From positions 1,252,001 to 1,316,000 of the forward strand of contig CP063375.1 in the NCBI GenBank assembly GCA_022813675.1: DNA of 64,000 bases. Reading direction: 5' to 3'. A program made the position numbers and the translations under genes. This document shows, piece by piece, positions 54,240 to 63,397 of this stretch. The notes below the pieces were generated by a model that saw only the letters and a list, made by a program, of their open reading frames with translations, was not told where the DNA came from and made no database searches. This DNA comes from Deferribacteraceae bacterium V6Fe1 (GTDB lineage Bacteria; Chrysiogenota; Deferribacteres; Deferribacterales; Deferrivibrionaceae). Every line of letters begins with the position of its first letter. Position 1 is the stretch's first letter.

Positions 54240-55526
54240 ATGGGGCCATCAAACATCAATCTTAATTTAAACGTAAGAGGTTTGCCGGTATCGGCAACAC
54301 TTGACATTAACGAAAAAAGCAACAAACTTTTAGCGGAAGGGAAACAGATTTACAAATTTGGGCTGGGGCAGTCACCTTTTCCTGTGCCTCAGGTCGTTGT
54401 TAATGAACTGAGAAATAATGCACACCAAAAAGATTATCTTCCCGTCAGAGGGTATCAACCGTTGAGAGAAGCTATTGCAAATTATTTGAATAATGCTCAC
54501 AATTTAACTTTTTCGAGTGAGGATATAATTGTAGGGCCAGGGTCAAAAGAGTTAATGTTTATAATTCAGCTTGTTTACTACGGTGACTTACTTATACCTA
54601 CTCCAAGTTGGGTTTCGTATGCTCCTCAAGCTGAAATCATTGGAAGGCATGTTTACTGGCTTAAAACTTCCGAAGATAACAAATGGCTTTTAACTGCTGA
54701 GGAGTTGGACAAATTTTGCAGCAGTGACGCCACAAGGCCAAGAATATTGATACTAAATTACCCCAATAACCCCACAGGTTTGACATATACCAAAGACGAA
54801 CTAAAGTCTATTGCCGAAGTTGCAAGAAAATATGGTATTATAGTTTTGTCCGATGAGATTTACGGAGAAACTCATCATGATGGAAATCATTATTCAATAG
54901 CAAAATATTATCCCGAAGGAACGATAATTAGCACTGGATTGAGTAAGTGGTGTGGTGCCGGCGGATGGAGACTTGGCACATTTGCATTTCCTAAAAATTT
55001 AAGGTGGCTTCTTGATGCAATGGCAGTTGTGGCAAGCGAGACATTTACTTCAACCTCAGCACCTATTCAATATGCTGCAGTGAGGGCATTTCAGGGTGGC
55101 ATAGAAATAGAAAGATATCTTTGGAATTCAAGAAGGATATTAAAAGCTATCGGAAATTATATGTATGAAAAGTTTATAGGTACGGGAATATCAGTAGACA
55201 AGCCTGAAGGCGCTTTCTATATGTTTCCGAGTTTTAAAAATTTTGCGGATAAATTAAAAAGCAAATCTATTTTAAACAGCAGTCAGATGTGTTCCCAAAT
55301 TCTTGAAGATACAGGGGTAGCAATTTTGCCGGGCTCAGCTTTTGGCAGACCTGCGGATGAGTTTACTGCAAGGCTTGCATATGTTGATTTTGATGGGGCA
55401 AAGGCTATTGCATCGGTAGAAGTCATGTCAAAAGATAAGGAACTTGACACAGAATTTTTAGAAAAAAACTGTGAAAAGGTTATAATAGCAACCGAAAGAC
55501 TTTGCGATTGGTTTAATAGTCTTTAA
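54240..55526 (+). CDS. Class I/II PLP-dependent aminotransferase
   Basis: 428 residues from the ATG at 54240 with AAGGAG eight bases upstream; the ATG at 54207 lies over the predicted promoter. It has the fold type I pattern with [15 protein letters not shown], the PLP Lys in [16 protein letters not shown] and the C-terminal R in TARLAYVDF. It resembles aspartate/aromatic aminotransferases; the substrate is not shown. It ends against the convergent rlpA stop (four-base overlap). Confidence 0.88.
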   Translation: MGPSNINLNLNVRGLPVSATLDINEKSNKLLAEGKQIYKFGLGQSPFPVPQVVVNELRNNAHQKDYLPVRGYQPLREAIANYLNNAHNLTFSSEDIIVGPGSKELMFIIQLVYYGDLLIPTPSWVSYAPQAEIIGRHVYWLKTSEDNKWLLTAEELDKFCSSDATRPRILILNYPNNPTGLTYTKDELKSIAEVARKYGIIVLSDEIYGETHHDGNHYSIAKYYPEGTIISTGLSKWCGAGGWRLGTFAFPKNLRWLLDAMAVVASETFTSTSAPIQYAAVRAFQGGIEIERYLWNSRRILKAIGNYMYEKFIGTGISVDKPEGAFYMFPSFKNFADKLKSKSILNSSQMCSQILEDTGVAILPGSAFGRPADEFTARLAYVDFDGAKAIASVEVMSKDKELDTEFLEKNCEKVIIATERLCDWFNSL

Positions 55527-56254
55527 TCAGCCACAATAAATGCCTGAGGGTGCTTGTAAGATAGTTTTCTTAAAGTATCCTCAGCTTTTTGCCTGCTGTT
55601 GAAACTTCCTACCCATACCCTGTAAAAGTTTTCATTATTGACAAAAGCCTGTCTTATTACAGCGGAATCAAAACTGCTTTTTGCCCTCAAAGCGTTTTCA
55701 TAATTTTTGAAAGAGCCGATTTGTATGTAAAAAGTCCCTTTATCAAGGTCTACGGATTTGCCGTGGTAGACGTAACTATTAGGGTTTTCGCTTAGTAGCT
55801 CGATTTTTACTTTGGCAAGACCCTTTCCCGCAAAGCCAAGCTCTTCTGCACCCTTATATGACAAGTCTATTATTCTGCCTTTTACAAATGGACCTCTGTC
55901 ATTAACTCTTACGACAAGTTCTTTGCCATTTTCAAGATTTTTAACTAAAACCATTGACCCTAAAGGGAGTGTTTTGTGGGCAGCGGTAAGGTCATACATA
56001 TTAAATTTTTCCCCTGTTGCTGTTAATTTGCCATGCTCCTCTTTTCCATACCATGAAGCAAGTCCGTATTGTTCAAACTCTTTAACTTTTTGCAAAGGGT
56101 AATATTTTACCCCTCTTATGATATACGGTCTGCCGTAAACCGCTCCAGCATAATCGCTTCTTGGCGGAGTTTTTTGGACCTTTGTGCCGCATGCAACAAT
56201 GCTAAGCAACAGAGTCAAAATTATTAATTTCTTTATAAAGTTTAGTAAGTTCAT
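55523..56254 (-). CDS. rlpA: RlpA-like septal ring lytic transglycosylase family lipoprotein
   Basis: 243 residues from the minus-strand ATG at 56254; an ATG at 56269 is also possible. It has a lipobox (SIVAC) near residue 20, then the DPBB domain ([42 protein letters not shown]) and a C-terminal SPOR domain that binds denuded glycan. It probably acts at the outer membrane during division. The start overlaps mnmH by 53 bases. Confidence 0.9.
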   Translation of the reverse strand: MNLLNFIKKLIILTLLLSIVACGTKVQKTPPRSDYAGAVYGRPYIIRGVKYYPLQKVKEFEQYGLASWYGKEEHGKLTATGEKFNMYDLTAAHKTLPLGSMVLVKNLENGKELVVRVNDRGPFVKGRIIDLSYKGAEELGFAGKGLAKVKIELLSENPNSYVYHGKSVDLDKGTFYIQIGSFKNYENALRAKSSFDSAVIRQAFVNNENFYRVWVGSFNSRQKAEDTLRKLSYKHPQAFIVAD

Positions 56255-57263
56255 TTGCTGTATCCTCAATATTTGAAAGCTTTATCTGATAATCAATATT
56301 TTCTTTTATACCGTTTTTGTACAGGGGGTCGTAATAAGTTAACATTATCTCTTTGGTGAAGTCTTCAAAGTTTTTTTGGTTTAGAAAAGATGTTAACTTA
56401 TCGAATGTTTTTTTATCAAGGTATCTTTTAATGTTTTGTAATGAGCCGTGTATATCTTTTTCGTAAAGTTGAGGTTTATACGTTTCTATCGCAAATTTTA
56501 CCCTAAAACTTATATCCGCATCTATGTAGACTTTGTAAGCATGCTTGATTTTCTTAAATAAGCTGTTTGGGATAGTTACTTTGCCAATTTTTTTGCTTTC
56601 ACCTTCCACAAAATATAAGTTACTTTTATTTTTATACATACTGTAGAAGACTTCAGATTCGAACTTTTTTTGGGTGATATAAGGATAGTCGTCCTCCCCT
56701 ATATGCCCGAATACCGAGCCTTTATGCCTTGCACATTTTTCAAAGTTTATTACCGGGAACCCTTTTTGAGCGATACATTCCAAAATCTCCGTTTTTCCGG
56801 AGCAAGTTGGGCCAAATAGCGTAATAAATTTTATACTTTCGTCCATATTGGCAAAATATTCCGAAACAAACTTTCTATATGATTTATAACCACCGATAAG
56901 TTTTGAGACTGATATGCCGGCAAGTCTTGCAAAAGTAACGGAGGCCTCACTTCTAAGTCCTCCTCGCCAGCAGTAGATAACTACGGGTTTTTTTATCTGG
57001 TATATCTGGTGTATTGCTTTTATAAATTCTGGAAGTTTTGGGGAAACGACTTCTACCCCTCTAAGCTTTGCTTTGTCTGGGCCAATATTTTTGTAAATTA
57101 TTCCAATCTCTTTCCTTTCTTCATCGTCTAATAAAGGTATATTTATTGCGTTTGGAATGTGGTCTTCCCTAAACTCTCCGGGAGATCTGACATCAATAAT
57201 GCTAAAATTTTCAAGACCTTTTTCTAAAATTTCTTCAATTGTTAATTGCCCTTTTACTCCCAT
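56202..57263 (-). CDS. mnmH: tRNA 2-selenouridine synthase
   Basis: 353 residues. The N-terminal rhodanese domain carries the active Cys in [12 protein letters not shown] (about residue 97). The C-terminal half has a P-loop GPTCSGKT (about 150). MnmH (SelU) exchanges the thiol of 2-thiouridine in tRNA for selenium. The presence implies selenophosphate synthesis somewhere in the genome. The LysR gene immediately upstream is contiguous: its stop directly abuts the mnmH ATG. Confidence 0.95.
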   Translation of the reverse strand: MGVKGQLTIEEILEKGLENFSIIDVRSPGEFREDHIPNAINIPLLDDEERKEIGIIYKNIGPDKAKLRGVEVVSPKLPEFIKAIHQIYQIKKPVVIYCWRGGLRSEASVTFARLAGISVSKLIGGYKSYRKFVSEYFANMDESIKFITLFGPTCSGKTEILECIAQKGFPVINFEKCARHKGSVFGHIGEDDYPYITQKKFESEVFYSMYKNKSNLYFVEGESKKIGKVTIPNSLFKKIKHAYKVYIDADISFRVKFAIETYKPQLYEKDIHGSLQNIKRYLDKKTFDKLTSFLNQKNFEDFTKEIMLTYYDPLYKNGIKENIDYQIKLSNIEDTANELTKLYKEINNFDSVA

Positions 57264-58157
57264 TTAATTTTTATCTTTCAAGGCAAAATCAATAAATTGC
57301 TTTAGTAGTTTTTTATTAGACTTCTTCTTGCTGTAGACGAGAAAAATATCTTTTTCCACCATAAGGTCTGTAATGGTTATCCCTTTTATTTCATTTGAAC
57401 AAATCTCTTTTTGTATTGCCATTTCACTCATAAAACCGATACCTAACTTATTTTTTATCCCCTGAATTACCGCATGTGTTGTTCTGAATGTGGCTACTGA
57501 ATTTAGGCTATCAAAGTCATATCCTTTTTGTTTTAGAGCTAACTCCACCGCTGCTCTTGTGCCTGAACCTATATCTCTTACAATAAAAGGTTCGCCCATA
57601 ATTTCGTCTAAAAATATGCTATCCCTTGTGTAAAAGGGGTGCCCCTGATAGACCCCGAGGACTATTTTATCTTTTATAAATAATTTGTATTCCAAATCTT
57701 TTTTTGGTATTTTTCTTGTGACAAGAGCAAGGTCCAATACCCCGTCAGCGACCCTTTGGACCATAGTTTGAGAATTTCCTACGTCAAAAGTGTAATATGT
57801 CTTTGGAAATTCCTTTTTAAATTCACTTAATATTTTAGGAATAACTATTTCGGATATAATCGTGCTAGAACCAATCCTAAGGCTTCCACTTACCTCATTT
57901 AAAAATTCTTTAACAGCCTCGTGAGATCTTTCCCTCAAGTCCATCATATCGACAGCATAGGGGAATAAAACCTGTCCGACTTCAGTCAGCACAACCTCTT
58001 TAGAAAGCCTGTCAAAAAGCTTTACATTGAGCTCTTCTTCGAGAGTGTTAATATGCGTTGAAATTGTTGGCTGACTCAATAGCAACTTTTCCGCAGCTTT
58101 TGAGAAAGACTTATATTTTGCAACATATACAAAGGCTTCAATTTGTTTAAAATCCAT
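57264..58157 (-). CDS. LysR-type transcriptional regulator, probably selenium-associated
   Basis: 297 residues from the minus-strand ATG at 58157 preceded by GGGGG; an extension to 58220 is unsupported. It has a winged HTH (MDFKQIEAFVYVAKYKSFSK, then LSQPTISTHINTLEEEL) and a substrate-binding domain. The N-terminus closely matches what I recall of the LysR family associated with selenium metabolism, and its position next to mnmH agrees. The effector could be a selenium compound, but this is inference. Confidence 0.88.
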   Translation of the reverse strand: MDFKQIEAFVYVAKYKSFSKAAEKLLLSQPTISTHINTLEEELNVKLFDRLSKEVVLTEVGQVLFPYAVDMMDLRERSHEAVKEFLNEVSGSLRIGSSTIISEIVIPKILSEFKKEFPKTYYTFDVGNSQTMVQRVADGVLDLALVTRKIPKKDLEYKLFIKDKIVLGVYQGHPFYTRDSIFLDEIMGEPFIVRDIGSGTRAAVELALKQKGYDFDSLNSVATFRTTHAVIQGIKNKLGIGFMSEMAIQKEICSNEIKGITITDLMVEKDIFLVYSKKKSNKKLLKQFIDFALKDKN

Positions 58158-58379
58158 AAGTGCCCCCTTTTGAATAAGGATATAATATATTATAGAAAAA
58201 ATCAATAACGGAGTTTTCAAAGTTGGTTGATTTGAAAAGTTGCATTATATAATTTTGTATGGGGATGCCAATGAGTTATAGATGTAAAAAAATATTCCCA
58301 AAGAGTATGGTAAAGTGGACGTGGCTGATAACGTCACAGGTGAAATTATATTTTGGGACTAATCAGCCACTATATTTAT
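58158..58379. other. Intergenic region with inverted repeats
   Basis: Holds the LysR promoter (minus) and the end of pepA (minus). It contains GTGGCTGAT (58321-58329) paired with ATCAGCCAC (58362-58370), and a nested TCCCAAA/TTTGGGA pair (about 58298 and 58351). There is no T run on either strand. A short plus-strand open frame around IPKEYGKVDVADNVTGEI, ending at a stop near 58360, has protein-like composition and could be a gene remnant. I see no promoter consensus. Confidence 0.5.
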
Positions 58380-59861
58380 TTAATTAATGTTATCCAAAAA
58401 ATCATAAAGAAGTCTGATACCAAATCCAGAAGCACCTTCACCATAAAATGGATGTCTTTCTTCAATAAATGCTGTCCCTGCAATATCGATATGAATCCAT
58501 GGCGTATTTTCAACAAATTCGTTTAAAAATAAAGCTCCAATAATTGTCCCGGCTTCACCTTTCTTGGTAGAGATATTTTGTAAATCAGCCAATTTACTTT
58601 TTAATCTTTTTTTATACTCTTTATAAAGAGGTAGCATCCAGATATCTTCACCAGTATATTCAGATGATTCCATTATACTTTCCGCAATCTCATCATTGTT
58701 TGCAAAAAAAGCCGCACAATGACTTCCCAAAGCTACAACACAAGCCCCTGTTAATGTCGCAAGGTCAATAATTTTGTCTGCCTTTTCTTCAACGGCTACA
58801 CTTAATGCGTCGGCAAGGATAAGTCTGCCTTCTGCATCAGTATTTAATATTTCAATTGTTTTGCCTGACTTGGACCTGATTATATCACCGGGTCTATATG
58901 CAGAATAGCCGATAGTATTCTCTGCAAGAGGGATATAAAAATATACATTAATTTTTTTATTAAGCTCGCTTAAAAGGTTAGCTATTCCAAGAGCGGTTGC
59001 AGCTCCGGCCATATCTGTTTTCATGGTTTCGATATGCCCTGAAGGTTTAAGATTTGTGCCACCTGAATCAAAAGTAACCCCTTTGCCAACTACGGCAATA
59101 TGGTTATTATTTTCAGGGTCGCCTTTATAGTATATTTTAAGGAGAGCGGGTCTGTTTTTACTGCCTGCACCTACTGTATATATAAGGTTTAAACCTTCTT
59201 TTTTTAAATCTTCATCTTTTATGATTGATATTTTGCAATTGGTTAAGTTTAATTTTTGGGCTGCTTGACAAAATATTTCAGGAGTAAGTTCATTTGCCGG
59301 TGTGTTGATTAAATCTCTGGCAATATAGGTAGAGGTAATTATTTTTTCCACTTCATTTAACATTGATGATATTTCTTTATTATCCCTTTTAATCCTCGTA
59401 TAAATATTAATCTGGATATTCTTGTCTTCAAATTCAGGCTTTGATTTATAAAGGTTAAAAGTATATAAGCCATATCCCGCTCCTTCAAGAACAAGTTTTG
59501 TGAACTCGGTATAATTTTTTTTACCGAGAGTATCTTCAACCATAACCAAAGAAGATGTATTTACTTTGTTTGATTTTATATATTCACCGTAAAGAAATCC
59601 TAATTTCAAAAGATCTTGAACTTCAAAAAGTTTAGGGAGATAGCCTAAGACAAGCTTTGTTAATTGCTTATTTTTGGTCAAAATTATTTCTTTTATCTTT
59701 GGCTCATCATTTGACAATAATTCATTTGAGAGTAAAGTTTTGATTGCTTCGCAGTCTTTTTTATTAAAATATTTGTTTATTATCTCAAAGTTATCCACGA
59801 TAGTTAAGAATATGACTTTGCTGCCTGCAAAAGAATTCTTATCAATTACGTTAAATTTCAT
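58380..59861 (-). CDS. pepA: Leucyl aminopeptidase (M17)
   Basis: 493 residues. The C-terminal catalytic domain has GKGVTFDSGGTNLKPS, the metal ligands in METMKTDMAGAA-like context (IETMKTDMAGAA) and NTDAEGRLILADAL. The N-terminal half is the variable M17 domain. It releases N-terminal residues from peptides in the cytosol. def follows upstream on the same strand with a 15-base gap. Confidence 0.93.
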   Translation of the reverse strand: MKFNVIDKNSFAGSKVIFLTIVDNFEIINKYFNKKDCEAIKTLLSNELLSNDEPKIKEIILTKNKQLTKLVLGYLPKLFEVQDLLKLGFLYGEYIKSNKVNTSSLVMVEDTLGKKNYTEFTKLVLEGAGYGLYTFNLYKSKPEFEDKNIQINIYTRIKRDNKEISSMLNEVEKIITSTYIARDLINTPANELTPEIFCQAAQKLNLTNCKISIIKDEDLKKEGLNLIYTVGAGSKNRPALLKIYYKGDPENNNHIAVVGKGVTFDSGGTNLKPSGHIETMKTDMAGAATALGIANLLSELNKKINVYFYIPLAENTIGYSAYRPGDIIRSKSGKTIEILNTDAEGRLILADALSVAVEEKADKIIDLATLTGACVVALGSHCAAFFANNDEIAESIMESSEYTGEDIWMLPLYKEYKKRLKSKLADLQNISTKKGEAGTIIGALFLNEFVENTPWIHIDIAGTAFIEERHPFYGEGASGFGIRLLYDFLDNIN

Positions 59862-59876
59862 ATCCCCTCCAATTTA

Positions 59877-60386
59877 TCAGTTATTTTTCATTTTTAATTT
59901 TTTCTTTATACGTTTTTTTATAAATTCCCGTTTTAAAGGGCTTATTTTATCTATGAAAAGCACGCCGTCAAGATGGTCAATTTCATGTTGGAATGCTCTT
60001 GCAAGCAATCCGTCGGTTTCCAATATCTGCTCTCTACCTTCTTCGTCAAGAAATTTTACAGTAATTTTTTCCGCTCTTTTTACATCGGCATACTCTTGAG
60101 GCACACTTAAACACCCTTCTTCACCTTCACATTCACCTTCCATACGTAAGATTTCCGGGTTGACTATTTTTAAGAGGCCGCTTCTCTCTTCAGGCCCGGT
60201 GACGTCTATTACTATAACTCTTTTGTTGACACCAACCTGAGGCGCAGCAAGACCAATACCGGGTGCCTCATACATGGTTTCTGCCATGTCATCAAGGAGT
60301 TTTTTAATATTATCATCAATTTGCTCTACAGGTGTGCTTTTTTTCCTTAAAACTTCGTCAGGAAAAGTCTTTATTTCAAGAATCAT
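59877..60386 (-). CDS. def: Peptide deformylase
   Basis: 169 residues. The three deformylase motifs are present: GIGLAAPQVG, EGCLS (with metal Cys) and QHEIDHLDG (with the metal His pair). It removes the formyl group from new proteins before Map acts. It shares the minus strand with pepA and the DciA-like gene. Confidence 0.97.
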   Translation of the reverse strand: MILEIKTFPDEVLRKKSTPVEQIDDNIKKLLDDMAETMYEAPGIGLAAPQVGVNKRVIVIDVTGPEERSGLLKIVNPEILRMEGECEGEEGCLSVPQEYADVKRAEKITVKFLDEEGREQILETDGLLARAFQHEIDHLDGVLFIDKISPLKREFIKKRIKKKLKMKNN

Positions 60387-60425
60387 TATTTACCTCCATT
60401 TAAACAGTATATAGTTAAATTAGAA

Positions 60426-60860
60426 TTATTCAAGAAATAAGCTTTCTTTATATGAAAAATTCTTAAAATAAGCGGTTAGTGCATTTTTAATTTTTTCTTT
60501 TAGCTCATTATCTTCAATACTGTTTACAATCCTTTCAATTATCTTTTTTTCTTTTTCAGTTAGCTCTCTAAAAGATTTTTCTTCTTTTTCAAACTTTTTA
60601 TATTGAACAAAAAATTTAATGTCAATTATATCAAATTTTTCAGGAATCTTCTCTAAAATATCGTTTTTAAAGAAACTTAGCTCATGTTGCCACATCGGGT
60701 CAAACACCATGACATTTAATATCTTTTTATTAAGCCTTACAGGTAGGGTTATCTTTGATATCTGCTCACCGACAATCTTTTTCCATATACCATTTAGCTC
60801 AATGATAGTGTTTACATTTTTAGAAAAAGTATTATCGAAAAACTCAGACAGTCTCTTCAT
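60426..60860 (-). CDS. DUF721/DciA-like protein
   Basis: 144 residues. The pattern IWKKIVGEQISKITLPVRLNKKILNVMV and DPMWQHELSFFKNDILEKI matches the DUF721 (DciA) family, small proteins that help load the replicative helicase in bacteria without DnaC. The second half is a charged helical tail. It overlaps obgE by 17 bases. Confidence 0.85.
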   Translation of the reverse strand: MKRLSEFFDNTFSKNVNTIIELNGIWKKIVGEQISKITLPVRLNKKILNVMVFDPMWQHELSFFKNDILEKIPEKFDIIDIKFFVQYKKFEKEEKSFRELTEKEKKIIERIVNSIEDNELKEKIKNALTAYFKNFSYKESLFLE

Positions 60861-61860
60861 TATTGAAATTTATAATATTTTCCTCAATTAATGCAATCAG
60901 ATTATCTGTATGCTGACGGGTTATCGAAGATATTTCTACATAGCTATCCGCTAACTTGTTGCTTTTGATAAACTTCTTAAACTCGTTAAGGTTTTCCATG
61001 TTGACAGCATCAATTTTTGTAGCAACAATAATTTCTTTTTTCAAGTAAAGTTCCATGGAATACTTTTTAATCTCATTTCTTATGATTTTATATTTTTCAA
61101 CCATTGATTGTTCGTCAGATGAGTCAATGAAGTGGACAAGCAGTTTGGTTCTTTCCATATGTTTTAAAAACCTTATGCCAAGTCCAACCCCTTCATGTGC
61201 ACCTTCAATAAGTCCAGGCATATCAGCGACTACAAACGAATGCAACTTCTTGCCTCTGACAACTCCAAGATTCGGATGGAGTGTAGTAAAAGGGTAATCA
61301 GCTACTTTTGGTTTTGCTGCTGAAACTACCGAAATAAAGGTTGATTTACCGGCATTGGGAAATCCGATAATACCTACATCCGCTATAAGCTTTAACTCTA
61401 AAATAAGTGAAAGCTCTTCACCTTTTTCTCCGTCTTCAGCATATCTTGGTGCTCTTTGAGTTGGGGTAACAAAAGCCATATTCCCCCTACCGCCTCTTCC
61501 GCCTTTGGCGATAATTTCCCTTTGGCCGTCTTGTGTAATATCAGCCAAAATTTCATCTGTTTCCGTATTCTTTATTATGGTGCCAAGGGGTACTTTGATA
61601 ATAAGGTCTTGACCATTCCTGCCGTTTTGATCTTTTCCTCTGCCGTGTTCCCCTCTTTCGGCTTTATAAATATGAAGATAGTTCAGGTCAAAAAGGGTGT
61701 GCTTAGATTTGTCTCCTTCAAAAATTATATTCCCGCCGTTACCTCCGTGTCCGCCATCGGGGCCGCCGCGGGGGACATACTTTTCTCTGCGAAAACTAAC
61801 ACAACCGTTTCCGCCGTCGCCACCTTTTACTTTGATTTTTATTTCATCGATAAATTTCAT
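60844..61860 (-). CDS. obgE: GTPase Obg
   Basis: 338 residues from the minus-strand ATG at 61860. A longer in-frame start at 61908 lies in the terminator between rpmA and this gene and is rejected. The glycine-rich Obg domain (GGDGGNGCVSFRREKY) and the G domain (GFPNAGKST, DMPGLIEGAHEGVGLG, and a TKID motif) are present. Obg binds the 50S subunit and affects ribosome assembly and growth control, so the position near L27 and L21 is natural. Confidence 0.96.
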   Translation of the reverse strand: MKFIDEIKIKVKGGDGGNGCVSFRREKYVPRGGPDGGHGGNGGNIIFEGDKSKHTLFDLNYLHIYKAERGEHGRGKDQNGRNGQDLIIKVPLGTIIKNTETDEILADITQDGQREIIAKGGRGGRGNMAFVTPTQRAPRYAEDGEKGEELSLILELKLIADVGIIGFPNAGKSTFISVVSAAKPKVADYPFTTLHPNLGVVRGKKLHSFVVADMPGLIEGAHEGVGLGIRFLKHMERTKLLVHFIDSSDEQSMVEKYKIIRNEIKKYSMELYLKKEIIVATKIDAVNMENLNEFKKFIKSNKLADSYVEISSITRQHTDNLIALIEENIINFNNEETV

Positions 61861-61874
61861 ATTTCCTACTATAA

Positions 61875-61906
61875 CAAAAAACCCCTCTTTGAAAAGAGGG
61901 GTTTTC
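61875..61906 (-). terminator. Intrinsic terminator between rpmA and obgE
   Basis: On the minus strand AAAACCCCTCTT pairs with AAGAGGGGTTTT around a TTCA loop, followed by further T bases. It separates rplU-rpmA transcripts from obgE and suggests attenuation or an obgE promoter downstream. Confidence 0.9.
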
Positions 61907-61929
61907 AAATTTTAGATTAATTTAAACTA

Positions 61930-62193
61930 TTAATTGGCAGCTTCTGTGTAAACTGATATAAACTTACCTTTTCTGCCCTTATCTTCAAATTTTACAAGCC
62001 CATCAGTAAGTGCAAAAAGTGTGTAATCTTTTCCACAGCCTACATTTACGCCAGGTTTAAATTTTGTACCTCTTTGCCTTACAAGGATATTACCGGCTTT
62101 AACAACTTGTCCTTCAAATCTTTTTACGCCAAGTCGTTTACTATTACTGTCTCTACCGTTTCTGGTACTACCACCAGCTTTCTTATGAGCCAT
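61930..62193 (-). CDS. rpmA: 50S ribosomal protein L27
   Basis: L27 has 87 residues. It starts directly [16 protein letters not shown] without the N-terminal propeptide of Firmicutes. [23 protein letters not shown] is characteristic. It sits after rplU and before obgE, a common order. Confidence 0.98.
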   Translation of the reverse strand: MAHKKAGGSTRNGRDSNSKRLGVKRFEGQVVKAGNILVRQRGTKFKPGVNVGCGKDYTLFALTDGLVKFEDKGRKGKFISVYTEAAN

Positions 62194-62203
62194 TTATATC
62201 CTC

Positions 62204-62518
62204 CTAACCAACTTTAATATCTTTTATTCTAACTTTTGTAAGATACTGTCTGTGCCCTTGTTTCTTTTTATAATCTTTCCTTCTTTTTCTCTTGAAAACA
62301 ATTATTTTTTCCCCTCTTGTTTGTTCGATCACTTCAGCTTCCACCAAAGCACCTTCAACAACAGGATTTCCAAGCACAAGTTCACCATCTTTTGAAACAG
62401 CAAGCACATCACTAAAGTTAACAGCAGCACCTTTTTCTGCTTCTAACTTCTCTACCTTAATAATATCGCCAGGTTTAACAGTAAACTGTTTCCCGCCGGT
62501 TTTTACTATCGCAAACAT
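62204..62518 (-). CDS. rplU: 50S ribosomal protein L21
   Basis: L21 has 104 residues from the minus-strand ATG at 62518 (GGAGGT upstream); an extension to 62560 is not family-like. Motifs are [20 protein letters not shown] and [20 protein letters not shown]. It is the first gene of the rplU-rpmA operon. Confidence 0.98.
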   Translation of the reverse strand: MFAIVKTGGKQFTVKPGDIIKVEKLEAEKGAAVNFSDVLAVSKDGELVLGNPVVEGALVEAEVIEQTRGEKIIVFKRKRRKDYKKKQGHRQYLTKVRIKDIKVG

Positions 62519-62557
62519 TTTCGACCTCCAATTTAAGCACAATCTTAGGGAAGAAGT

Positions 62558-62586
62558 CATATAACAGCATTAGATGTCTAAGTCAA
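62558..62586 (-). promoter_or_regulatory. Promoter of rplU-rpmA
   Basis: On the minus strand TTGACT (62586-62581), a 17-base spacer and TATATG (62563-62558), about 40 bases before the rplU ATG. Its -35 end is 34 bases from the divergent promoter for DUF177. Confidence 0.7.
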
Positions 62587-62619
62587 CAAAAAAGTTGCCT
62601 TTATTTAAAAAATCCGTTA

Positions 62620-62648
62620 TTGACAATTACAGTACATTTAATTATAGT
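62620..62648 (+). promoter_or_regulatory. Promoter of the DUF177-rpmF-plsX operon
   Basis: TTGACA (62620-62625), a 17-base spacer and TATAGT (62643-62648), 29 bases before the ATG at 62677. This is a near-consensus housekeeping promoter. Confidence 0.8.
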
Positions 62649-62676
62649 GCTTCGCACTTTTTTCTAAGGTGGATTA

Positions 62677-63183
62677 ATGCGTATTTACTTTGAACAGATA
62701 CCCGAAGAGGGTAAAAATTTTAGTTTTGAAAAGAAATTTAGCGTTGATGATACAGATTATATTGTTGAATCTTTTGAAGGTATAGTATACCCTGCAGGGG
62801 ATGGCTATTTACTGGATTCAACCTTAAAGCTTAAAATAATCGATATCTGTGACAGATGCCTTGAGAGATTTGAAGAGTCTTTCAATGAGAGAATTACCCT
62901 TGAAATTGTTAAAAGTAAGAATGATGACGAGGAAAAAGAGGTTGAGCTTAGTGACGAAGATGTTGGTTTTTATATCGTCGAAGAAAATGTTATTGACCTT
63001 GAGCATATAGTTATGCAAGAGTCAGTTTTGTTGAGACCGGTAAAAAGGGTGTGTGGAGAAGATTGTAAGGGGATTTGCTCCGGATGTGGTGCAAATTTAA
63101 ACATTGAAAGTTGCGAGTGTAAAGAAGATATTGATGATAGATGGAAGGCGTTAGCTGACCTGATGCAGAAGAAACAAAAATAA
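62677..63183 (+). CDS. DUF177 (YceD-like) 23S rRNA accumulation protein
   Basis: 168 residues. The central LKLKIIDICDRCLERFEESF and the cysteine motif RVCGEDCKGICSGCGANLN are the marks of YceD/DUF177, which precedes rpmF in many bacteria and supports 23S rRNA production. Cys residues may bind zinc. Confidence 0.92.
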   Translation: MRIYFEQIPEEGKNFSFEKKFSVDDTDYIVESFEGIVYPAGDGYLLDSTLKLKIIDICDRCLERFEESFNERITLEIVKSKNDDEEKEVELSDEDVGFYIVEENVIDLEHIVMQESVLLRPVKRVCGEDCKGICSGCGANLNIESCECKEDIDDRWKALADLMQKKQK

Positions 63184-63209
63184 GTTACATATAATAAAGG
63201 AGAGATAAT

Positions 63210-63392
63210 ATGCCAAATCCAAAAGGAAAAAGTTCAAGATCAAAAAGAGGCGCAAGAAGAAGCCATATCAAGGCTACCGTGATGGGGTTTGCAAAGTGTG
63301 ATAATTGCGGTGAGTTAAAACTTACTCACAGGGTTTGCCCATCATGTGGACACTATTCTAAAAAACAAGTTTTAAAAATAGAAGAAATTTAA
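63210..63392 (+). CDS. rpmF: 50S ribosomal protein L32, zinc type
   Basis: 60 residues: MPNPKGKSSRSKRGARRSHI, then CDNC and CPSC zinc ligands. It follows DUF177 and precedes plsX, the standard order. AAGGAGAG precedes the ATG. Confidence 0.97.
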   Translation: MPNPKGKSSRSKRGARRSHIKATVMGFAKCDNCGELKLTHRVCPSCGHYSKKQVLKIEEI

Positions 63393-63397
63393 TCTGA

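Noticed and set aside
54111-54240. Tandem CGACAAT and TTGACATTTTT repeats as an operator
   Set aside because: The copies are short and AT-rich and fit promoter elements; there is no support for a binding site.
62646-62662. AGTGC/GCACT hairpin followed by T bases before DUF177
   Set aside because: It overlaps the -10 box and likely transcription start, so it would not be complete in the transcript.
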